Below, one piece after another: positions 44,601-52,064 of a DNA stretch of 64,000 bases (its first letter is position 1; the number at the start of each line of letters is the position of its first letter). This DNA comes from a bacterium. GTDB taxonomy: Bacteria; Hinthialibacterota; Hinthialibacteria; H5-UNCL2. The translations under genes were made by a program, and so were the position numbers. The stretch lies in assembly GCA_015075175.1 (NCBI GenBank), contig JABTUV010000002.1, positions 248,001 to 312,000 on the forward strand, read 5' to 3'. Below the pieces are notes generated by a model. It was not told the DNA's origin, searched no databases, and saw nothing but the letters and a program-made list of their open reading frames with translations.

Positions 44601-46895
44601 ATGGCTACAGTGATGGAGCCGCCTGCCCGCGAAGAGTTCAAACCCGGGCGTTACAGCTTGGTGGGAGAAAACAGCCGGCGAGCCGTGGAGCTCGGCCTGG
44701 CGGAGGCTGAGTGGTACACCTCCCCGATTTCGCGCGAGGTGCTGCGGGAGCTTCTGGAACGGCGGGATGGCCCGCCCCTTCGGGATACGTTCATCTGGGT
44801 GAGCGCGTTGGCGCTGTTCGGCGGACTGGGTTACGCGCTCTGGCCCTCTCCCCTGGCCCTGCTGCCGTTTCTGGCTTACAGCGTGCTCTATCGCTCCACC
44901 GCCGTAGCGCGCTGGCACGAGACGGGCCACGGGACCGCCTTCCGCACCGACTGGCTGAACGTGGTCATGTACCACATTACCTCCTTCATGATCATGCGCG
45001 AGCCGCACGTCGCGCATTGGAGCCACACCCGCCACCACAGCGACACGACCATCGTGGGACGTGATCCCGAGATCGGCATCCCGCGTCCTCCCAATCCCCG
45101 CAAGGTGCTTTACGCGCTGACGGGCTTCCCGCAGATGCGCAATTACTTCAACAAGATGAAGCGCTATTCGCTGGGCAACCTCAACAAGGCCGAATTGACG
45201 TTCGTGCCCGAATCCGAGCATCGCAAGATCTTCCGGACGGCGCGCATCCATCTCACGATCTACGCTCTCGTGATTCTCTCGTGTGTGTACTTCTGGAGCC
45301 TTCTGCCGCTCTTCTACGTCGGCCTGCCGGGAATTCTCGGTGCGTGGCTGGCGCCCATCTTCAGCCTTACCCAGCACGCCGGTCTGGCCGAGAACGTGCT
45401 CGACCATCGCCTCAACTGCCGCACCATCCTGATGAACCCGATCAGTTGCTTTCACTACTGGAACATGAACTACCACGTCGAGCACCACATGTTTCCCCAG
45501 GTACCGTACTACAACCTGCCGCGGCTGTTCGAGCTGGTGAAGCACGACATGCCGGAGCCGTACCACGGCTTGTGGGAGGCGTGGCGCGAGATCATCACCA
45601 CCATGCGCCGGCAGCTGAAGGACCCGGCGTACTTCGTGAAGCGGAGAATCCCGACGCCGACCATTCCGCACCTGGCCAACGTCGCGGCCAAGACCATCGT
45701 GTGCCGCAGCGAGGCCGACGCGGAGGGTTGGGTGCGCGTGTGCGGCAGTGACGAACTGGATTTTGAGGACGTGCTGCGATTCGACCATGCGGCAAGGACG
45801 TATGCCCTCTATCGCGCCGCGGACGGGCGGTATTACGCGACCGTCGTGATTTGCACCCACGGCAACACCCATCTGGCGACCGGGTTTATGAAGGGACACG
45901 TGATCGAGTGCGCCAAGCACGGCGGCCGCTTTGACGTGCGCGACGGTTCCCCGCGGCGGGCGCCGGTGTGTGTGGCCCTGCGGACCTATCCGGTTCGGGA
46001 GAGCGACGGAAATTTGTACCTGAACGTGTCCGAGGCCGAGGACCAAGGCCGGCGCGAGACCCGATACCGGTTTCGCGTGCTGCGCAACCAAAACGTGGCC
46101 ACGGTCATCAAGGAACTGGTGGTCGAGCTGACGGACGACTCGCCGCCGCTGGAGTATCGTCCCGGCCAGCACGTGCAGATGCTGATCCCGCCGTACGAAC
46201 GCATCTCATTCCGGGATTTGGACGTGTGCATGCCCTACGCCGAGGTCTGGGAGGCGCAGCACGTGTTCGACTTTGAGGCGACCAACCCGACGGCGTTGCG
46301 GCGCAACCTGTCCTTGGCGGGCAATCCGGCGGTGGAGAAGCGGGTATTGCGCTTCAACGTGCGCATCGCCACGCCGCCGCGCGGGCAGGACTGCAGCGCG
46401 GGGGCCGGCTCCAGCTACCTCTGGAGCCTGAGACCCGGCGACACGCTCACCGCCGTCGGTCCCTTCGGGGACTTTCTCATCAAGGACACCAACCGCGAGA
46501 TGGTCTACCTGGGTGGCGGCTCCGGCATGGCTCCGCTGCGCTCGCACCTGTCGTATCTGTTCGAGACGCTGAAAACCGGGCGCAGGGTGAGCTACTGGTA
46601 CGGCGCGCGGGCGCGCCAGGAGTTGTTCTACCTGGATTACTTTCAGGACCTGGCGGCGCGGTTTCCCAACTTCTCTTTCCATCCGGCCCTGTCCGAGCCT
46701 TTGCCCGACGACGCCTGGGATTCGCACACCGGCCTCATTCACGAGGTGCTCTCGCGCGAGTATCTCGCCCATCATCCCGATCCGACGGCGATCGAGTATT
46801 ATCTCTGCGGTCCGCAGCCCATGGTCGTGGCGGCGCGCCGGATGCTGTCGGCCGTGGGCGTCCCGCCCGAGCAGATCGCGTTCGACGAGTTTTAA
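44601..46895 (+). CDS. Tripartite fusion: membrane fatty-acid-desaturase-type oxygenase, Rieske ferredoxin, NqrF-like reductase
   Basis: 764 residues. Domain 1 (about 1-350) has hydrophobic helices and three histidine boxes, HETGH (106-110), HTRHH (142-146) and HVEHH (292-296), which bind a di-iron centre. Domain 2 (about 362-475) is a Rieske 2Fe-2S ferredoxin: C418-x-H420 and C437-x2-H440. Domain 3 (about 485-764) resembles the FAD/NADH part of NqrF: RFNVRIATPPRG, GSSYLWSLRPGD, GGGSGMAPLRSH, WYGARARQELFY, YYLCGPQPM. NADH electrons could thus pass through FAD and Rieske to the di-iron site in one chain. Separate homologues occur as MocD, MocE and MocF in rhizopine catabolism. Substrate unknown. 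Confidence 0.85.
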   Translation: MATVMEPPAREEFKPGRYSLVGENSRRAVELGLAEAEWYTSPISREVLRELLERRDGPPLRDTFIWVSALALFGGLGYALWPSPLALLPFLAYSVLYRSTAVARWHETGHGTAFRTDWLNVVMYHITSFMIMREPHVAHWSHTRHHSDTTIVGRDPEIGIPRPPNPRKVLYALTGFPQMRNYFNKMKRYSLGNLNKAELTFVPESEHRKIFRTARIHLTIYALVILSCVYFWSLLPLFYVGLPGILGAWLAPIFSLTQHAGLAENVLDHRLNCRTILMNPISCFHYWNMNYHVEHHMFPQVPYYNLPRLFELVKHDMPEPYHGLWEAWREIITTMRRQLKDPAYFVKRRIPTPTIPHLANVAAKTIVCRSEADAEGWVRVCGSDELDFEDVLRFDHAARTYALYRAADGRYYATVVICTHGNTHLATGFMKGHVIECAKHGGRFDVRDGSPRRAPVCVALRTYPVRESDGNLYLNVSEAEDQGRRETRYRFRVLRNQNVATVIKELVVELTDDSPPLEYRPGQHVQMLIPPYERISFRDLDVCMPYAEVWEAQHVFDFEATNPTALRRNLSLAGNPAVEKRVLRFNVRIATPPRGQDCSAGAGSSYLWSLRPGDTLTAVGPFGDFLIKDTNREMVYLGGGSGMAPLRSHLSYLFETLKTGRRVSYWYGARARQELFYLDYFQDLAARFPNFSFHPALSEPLPDDAWDSHTGLIHEVLSREYLAHHPDPTAIEYYLCGPQPMVVAARRMLSAVGVPPEQIAFDEF

Positions 46896-46969
46896 CGCCG
46901 GGATACAGGCGGGAAGAGAGAAGACTCGCGGAAGGTTCCTGGGGCTCTGGGCGTCGCAGCTCGCGCCGT

Positions 46970-47395
46970 TCAGGGCCTCTTTTTCCACAACACTTCTCTG
47001 GGCATGATCGCCCTCAGCGCCTTCTTCACGCGCCGGGCGGCGGCCACCGCTCGTCTGGCTTCCTCTAACGTTACCGGCTCTTCATCGCCCGGATAGCGGG
47101 TCGTCGTGGCGTACAAGGTCAGTCTCCTCTGTTCGTCCAGTGAAAGCTGAACAGGAACGGATGGGGGCGAGAGCGCCAGAAGCTCGCTTATATCGTGGGT
47201 CCTGGGAAACGGCACGCCTGCAAGCACCAGAAGGGCCTTCAAGTATTTTTCCACGCACTGCTGCGCATGAAAACAAACCGTGTCGGTGGGACAGTCCTCT
47301 CCCAATTTCAGCGTATGGGCGGCGTTTTTCAAGTCGTTCTCGGCCTTCTCGACCCATCCTCGCGCGACCCGGAGAATCCGCTCATCGCCGGACAT
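46970..47395 (-). CDS. HEPN-domain protein (partner of MNT nucleotidyltransferase)
   Basis: 141 residues from the ATG at 47395 (GGAGGGAGAAG upstream). HEPN features are AENDLKNAAHTL, CFHAQQCVEKYLKALLVLAG and PFPRTHDISELLAL, followed by TTRYPGDEEPVTLEEARRAV. This is the common HEPN family paired with minimal nucleotidyltransferases. The R-x4-6-H ribonuclease motif of toxic HepT proteins is not evident, since RYPGD replaces it, so toxicity is uncertain. The gene overlaps the upstream MNT gene by 14 bp. Confidence 0.85.
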   Translation of the reverse strand: MSGDERILRVARGWVEKAENDLKNAAHTLKLGEDCPTDTVCFHAQQCVEKYLKALLVLAGVPFPRTHDISELLALSPPSVPVQLSLDEQRRLTLYATTTRYPGDEEPVTLEEARRAVAAARRVKKALRAIMPREVLWKKRP

Positions 47396-47714
47396 AGAGC
47401 ACTTCTCCCTCCAGGGCGGCGGGCCTTTCGATAGTTCCAACGACTTCCTTGCGCCAGGCGAATTCCTCCGGGGTGGTGACCAGAATATCCTTGGGAATCC
47501 GCAGGTCGTGCAGCGCTATCCCGATCTCGACCGCCTTGTCGCGCTTGGAGCCTTCGATAGGAAGCACGACCAGAAGGTCCACGTCGCTGTCCACACCGGC
47601 GGTTCCCGCGGCCGTGGAGCCGAACAGGATAACCTGCTCCGGATGGAACCGCTCCACGATGCGGTTCACCATCTCGTTGATCTTTTCCGCCGCGGGACCT
47701 TTGCGCCAGTCCAC
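47382..47714 (-). CDS. Minimal nucleotidyltransferase (MNT) of the HEPN-MNT pair
   Basis: 110 residues from GTG 47714 with AAGGAG 7 nt upstream. The catalytic motif is complete: G32-S33 in LFGSTAAGTAG and D44-x-D46 in VDSDVDLLVVL. MntA-type proteins neutralise HEPN toxins by adding AMP; others have unknown targets. Gene order MNT then HEPN with a short overlap is the usual arrangement. Confidence 0.85.
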   Translation of the reverse strand: MDWRKGPAAEKINEMVNRIVERFHPEQVILFGSTAAGTAGVDSDVDLLVVLPIEGSKRDKAVEIGIALHDLRIPKDILVTTPEEFAWRKEVVGTIERPAALEGEVLYVRR

Positions 47715-47854
47715 GACTGTCTCCTTGAGAGGCCTCGGCGCCCGTAGCGAGCACGTCTTGCTCCTGTCGTCACAGGATACAAAACGCCGGTCCGGTTTAC
47801 AAGGACGTGAATCGCACGCCTCCGGGATGGACGTCCCGCCATGCGCGGTTTGCG

Positions 47855-48751
47855 TCAGCGGAACTTCAGCGCCATCTGGCAGGCCGAAGTCAGCACGGCG
47901 GAGCCGTGCCGCGCGCCGGGAATGATGATGAGCTTCACGCAGGGCGGACGACCGTGGCGGCGCGCCAGCTCGTTCATGTCCTCCGCCCAGCTGCGCGCGA
48001 AATCAACGCGGGTAATCCCCCGCTGCCCGGGCCGCTCGGGCTGCGGGATGGTATCGTCCGAGCCGATGACGATGGTGATGGGAAGCCGGGTCGCCCGGAT
48101 CCAGCCCTCGAAGTCCGGCTCGACCACGACGTGCCGCAGCTCGTCGGGGTTCGTATAGGGTAGGTCCTCCTCCATGCGGCCCGCGCCATAGGGCCACGGC
48201 ACGGAGGTGTCGGGGTAGGGATAACGTCCCGGCGCGCTCAAGACGACCTGGTGCAGTCGTTCCGGATGGCGTACGGCGTAGTGAACGGCGAACTGGGCGC
48301 CGGCGGAGTGGCCGTAGAGATAGAACCTGCCGTCGAAACCAGGAATGATCGCCTTCAGCCGATCCACGGCGCGCGTGGCGAACTCGTCGGCGCCGATGTC
48401 GCGTCCGAACAGGGCGCGATAGCCGCCCGAGGACTGGTAGCGATGCATGTCGAAGGCGGGCGCGATCACGACGGTCCGGTTTTTCTCCGCGAATTCCAGC
48501 CAGCGCCGGATGAAGCGGTCCGCCCACTCCAGCGCGGTCGGGCCGGTCGCCTTGACCGTGCCGTGCGCCACCATGAGCACGCGTGGCGAGCCGTCGAAGC
48601 TTTTGGGAATGTACTGCAGGTAGTCGCCGTGCTCGGTCTCGATCCTCTCGACCTCGCCCTTATGCGCCACCACCATCCCGTCGCGCGCCGCGCAGGAACA
48701 GAGCAAGACCGCCAGCGTCAGCGCAACCTCCATGTCGAGCAGCTTCTTCAT
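47855..48751 (-). CDS. Alpha/beta hydrolase lipoprotein, feruloyl-esterase-like
   Basis: 298 residues with a lipoprotein signal ending AVLLCSC. The nucleophile elbow is FYLYGHSAGAQFAVHYAVRH; the likely acid and base are in IVIGSDDTIPQP and IIPGARHGSA. The overall pattern (YIPKSFDGSPRVLMVAHGT, TVVIAPAFDMHRYQSSGGYR) resembles small exported esterases or PHB-depolymerase-like proteins that act on acylated glycans. It is the last gene of a minus-strand operon, 18 bp after the URO-D-like gene. Confidence 0.75.
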   Translation of the reverse strand: MKKLLDMEVALTLAVLLCSCAARDGMVVAHKGEVERIETEHGDYLQYIPKSFDGSPRVLMVAHGTVKATGPTALEWADRFIRRWLEFAEKNRTVVIAPAFDMHRYQSSGGYRALFGRDIGADEFATRAVDRLKAIIPGFDGRFYLYGHSAGAQFAVHYAVRHPERLHQVVLSAPGRYPYPDTSVPWPYGAGRMEEDLPYTNPDELRHVVVEPDFEGWIRATRLPITIVIGSDDTIPQPERPGQRGITRVDFARSWAEDMNELARRHGRPPCVKLIIIPGARHGSAVLTSACQMALKFR

Positions 48752-48769
48752 AGAGACCTCCGGCCCGTT

Positions 48770-49858
48770 CTACACACGAATCGGGTACGTGCCGTGCTTG
48801 AGGCACGCCTGGTTCATGGCCACGTAGTTCTCGAAGGGGACGTAATCCGGGATGGAATTGCCCGAGCCCAGGCAAAATCCGCCGCCGGGAGCGACTTCGC
48901 GCAACAGCCGCTTCACCTCCTCCTCCACCTGCGCGGGCGTACCCAGCGCAAGCGGACCGGTAAGGCAAAGGTTGCCGATGAGGCAGAGCTTGTTGCCGTA
49001 GCGCTCCTTCACTTCGCGGATGTCCATCGCCAGCGCCTCGACGGGATGGATGGCATTGACGCCGCAGGCGATGATGTCGTCCATCACCTCCCAAAGGACG
49101 CCGTCGGTGTGGTAGATGAGGGGGGCGGAGCGGCTGCGCGCGATCTCGGCCAGCTGCTCCAGCCAGGGGAAGTGATATTTGCGCAGAATCTCGGGCGCCA
49201 CGAACAGGCTGGTGCGAAAGGCGATGTCGTCGTTATACACAACGGCGTCGACGAAGTCATAGGACGCCATTTTGCGCCAGACTTCCAACATCATTTCGCC
49301 CGCGCGGTTCCAGACCGCCTCCACGAGTTCGGGATTGTCGTAGAGCGTGAGGCTGAAAGTCTCCAGCCCCATGAGCCGCCACGTCCGCGTGAAGATCTGA
49401 CCATACTGCGCGATGACGCCCATGCCGGGAGGCGGAGATCGCCCAACTCGTCGAAGGTGAGAAGTTCATGTGCTCGGGGCCGGGCCAGACGAACTCCTCG
49501 AGCTCCTTCCAGTTGGTGATGATGCCTTGCCTTCTTCGGCCCAGTTGCGGCCGGTGCTGTTTTCACGGGACTCGCCGGCGGGCACGCGGCCGGCCGGGTT
49601 CTCGTTGATGCCGGGAATCAGCTTGATGTAATCGTAACCGGCGCGATACCAGAACTCGACCCGGTCGGCCATGGTCTTGACGGGCCGGCCGATCACCTTC
49701 TCGGGAACGCTCTTGTGGAACCAGAAGTCCGCCAGGGGGACGGCGTCAGGCTCGCCCTCCAGAAGGAGCATCCGGCGCACGCGCGAGAAGTCCGGCGCCC
49801 GCCCGCAGCGGTCGATGATGGCTCCGGCGCCGTAGGTCGTCTGGGATGTTGCGGTCAT
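48770..49858 (-). CDS. Uroporphyrinogen-decarboxylase-like (URO-D/MtaA) protein, frame breaks
   Basis: ATG at 49858 with GAGG upstream. N-terminal RVRRMLLLEGEPDAVPLADF with RVEFWYRAGYDYIKLIPG, then after a frame break near 49520 IITNWKELEEFVWPGPEHMN, and after another near 49445 FDELGDLRLP and GVIAQYGQIFTRTWRLMGLE to the end (EEEVKRLLREVAPGGGFCLG, MNQACLKHGTYPIRV). The TIM-barrel family includes haem-pathway HemE and corrinoid methyltransferases; the divergent, non-haem members in polysaccharide or demethylation loci are more similar to this one. About 360 residues are expected once the frame is restored. It follows the S9 peptidase gene by 9 bp. Confidence 0.8.
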
Positions 49859-49867
49859 TTTTTTTCC

Positions 49868-52057
49868 TCACTTGTCGGGCCGGCGGCCCAGTTTGCGGTC
49901 GAAGAAATCCACCAACGTGCACACGAGGTGGATGCGTTCACGCTCGCGCGTGATCCCGTGGCTCTCCTTGGGGTAGAAGAGCACCTCGAAACGCTTGTTC
50001 AACTCGATCAGCTTCTGCGTGAGCTGGACCGTATCCTGAAAGAGCACGTTGTCGTCCTGCATGCCGTGAATCATCAGGAGGTGGTCGGAGAGGCCGCCGG
50101 CATGATGGATGGGGCTGGTGAGCCGGTAGGTCTCGCTGGCGTCCCCGGGGGTGTCCAGGCGCTGGCCGGTGTAATGGTAGTTGTAGTTGGTCCAGTCGTT
50201 GACGGGAGCGATCGAGACGCCCGCCCGGAAGACGCCGGGATGCTGAAAGAGCACCATGTGCGTGAGGAAGCCGCCGTAGCTGTGGCCCCAAAGGCCCATA
50301 CGTTCCGGATCCACGTAGTCCTTCTTCTTGAAGTACTCGGCGGCGAGCACGCACTCGGAGGCGTCCACAATTCCCAGGTTGCGATAATAGCCGCGCGCGA
50401 AGGCCTCGCCGTAACCCTGGCTGGCGCGCAGGTCCAAGTTGACGATGATGGTTCCGCGCTGTGCCATCCAGTGGTTGAGGATGCGCCCCCAGTCGTCCTT
50501 GGCGCTGTTGGCGTAGAGCTCGGAGAACACGACCGGATGGCGTTGACCGGGCTTCATGTCGGGGGGCAGAAAGACGCGCGCCCAGAGGGTCGTCCCGTCG
50601 GGATTGGGAATCTGCATGAAGACGGGCTGAATCAAGGGCACGCGCTCAAAACCCGGTTGCGGCGAGCGCGTGATACGGCGTTGCCGCCCGGGACGGCGAT
50701 GATCCACGAGATACAGCTCGGGCGGGCGGGTACTGCTGCTGGAGACGAGGAGACTGTAGCGTCCGTCCGCGCTGCCGACCGCCGAATTGCGTCCGTCCAG
50801 ATCGCCCAGGCGGACCGGTTCCCGATCGGGCTGTGGCAGATCCAAAAGGAAAACGCTGAGGTCCACCGGCCGCGGGCGCCAGGCGGAGAAGATCACGCGG
50901 TTCCTGTCGGCGAGCGCGCTGAAATCCGCCACGTCACACTCGCCCGGCGTCAGGTCCGCGAGCTGGTGCGTCGCATCCAGCGGCAGGCGATAGAGATGGT
51001 TCCAGCCGCTCCGCCCCGACAGGAAGAGCAGAGAGCCGCCGTCCGCGCTCCACTGCACATCCCGCTCGGCGATCCAGGTCTCGCTGGTTTCCGAGTAGAC
51101 CTGGTCGGCCTTCAAGGTCCGGGCGTCGATGAGGAGAATCCGGCGGGTCTTGAAATCGCGGCTGACTTGATTGCAGGCGATCCATCGGCCGTCCGGGGAG
51201 ACATCGGCGTCCCAATGGACTTCGCTCTTGTCCGCCTCGAACCAGCGGATGAGGCCGCCCGTCGCGTGAACGACGCCCACGCGATGCACGGCGCCCGGCT
51301 CGCCGGCGTTGGCGCGACGCTCGCGCCGGTACGTGACTTGGCGCGGCAGGTAATCGGGAATGATGATCTCTTTCTCGTGGCTCTTGTCACGCTCGACCAC
51401 GAGCAGGCGCCGGCTGTCGGGAAACCAGTCGTAACCCACGATCTCCCTGCCCTCGGCGACGCTGGTCCGTTGCGCCAGACTTCCCTCGCGCAGGTTGAAG
51501 AGCCAGAGGTTGCGGTCGCGCAGATAGGCGAGACAGCGGCCATCGGGCGACCAGGCGACGCCGCTTTCCGACCCGACGGTATCCAGGAGGCGTCGTGGGC
51601 GCGCGCCGGGCCGCGCTTCGACCAGCCACAGGTCGCCCAGGTACACGAAAGCGATCCGCCGCCCGTCGGGACTCCAGGCGTAGTCGCCGATACCGCTCGA
51701 CTCTTGTTGATCCCGGAGGCGTTGCTCCCGACTGCGCGTGTCGCCCTCGCGCTCCGGCGCCAGGACCGGCATCATATCCGTCAGTCGAACGTACTTCCCG
51801 GCGGCGCTGTCTCCCAGGTAGAGATCCAGAAAGCGCTCTCCCCGCTCATTCCAAAGGAAGGCGAAGCGGCCGCTCTCGCGCCGGGGAAAGCGCGCCCGGC
51901 CGGGCGCCGTGCCCCACAAGGCCGGGCGCGCATGGAGGCGCTCCAGCGTCAGCTCCTCCGTCGCCTCCCGCGGATATGACGGATCGACACCGGCCGCAGC
52001 CAGTGCCGCCAGGATCATCAGGACGAACGGCGATCCGCAACGGTTCAGTCGTCTCAT
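49868..52057 (-). CDS. Exported S9-family peptidase (dipeptidyl-peptidase IV-like)
   Basis: 729 residues with a signal peptide (GSPFVLMILAALAAAG). The N-terminal two-thirds is an eight-bladed propeller with repeated WSPDGR/ASPDGRWIAC units (GDYAWSPDGRRIAFVY, GVAWSPDGRCLAYL). The C-terminal alpha/beta hydrolase has the triad in LWGHSYGGFLTHM (Ser), HGMQDDNVLFQ (Asp) and YPKESHGITRERE (His). Such enzymes release dipeptides or cut short peptides. It sits between the peptide-binding protein gene (7 bp upstream) and the URO-D-like gene, which points to combined uptake and digestion of peptides. Confidence 0.9.
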   Translation of the reverse strand: MRRLNRCGSPFVLMILAALAAAGVDPSYPREATEELTLERLHARPALWGTAPGRARFPRRESGRFAFLWNERGERFLDLYLGDSAAGKYVRLTDMMPVLAPEREGDTRSREQRLRDQQESSGIGDYAWSPDGRRIAFVYLGDLWLVEARPGARPRRLLDTVGSESGVAWSPDGRCLAYLRDRNLWLFNLREGSLAQRTSVAEGREIVGYDWFPDSRRLLVVERDKSHEKEIIIPDYLPRQVTYRRERRANAGEPGAVHRVGVVHATGGLIRWFEADKSEVHWDADVSPDGRWIACNQVSRDFKTRRILLIDARTLKADQVYSETSETWIAERDVQWSADGGSLLFLSGRSGWNHLYRLPLDATHQLADLTPGECDVADFSALADRNRVIFSAWRPRPVDLSVFLLDLPQPDREPVRLGDLDGRNSAVGSADGRYSLLVSSSSTRPPELYLVDHRRPGRQRRITRSPQPGFERVPLIQPVFMQIPNPDGTTLWARVFLPPDMKPGQRHPVVFSELYANSAKDDWGRILNHWMAQRGTIIVNLDLRASQGYGEAFARGYYRNLGIVDASECVLAAEYFKKKDYVDPERMGLWGHSYGGFLTHMVLFQHPGVFRAGVSIAPVNDWTNYNYHYTGQRLDTPGDASETYRLTSPIHHAGGLSDHLLMIHGMQDDNVLFQDTVQLTQKLIELNKRFEVLFYPKESHGITRERERIHLVCTLVDFFDRKLGRRPDK

Positions 52058-52064
52058 AGGCTTC

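Noticed and set aside
49715-51979. 754-codon plus-strand frame opposite the S9 peptidase
   Set aside because: The minus strand has a complete peptidase with catalytic triad; the plus frame is compositionally a shadow.
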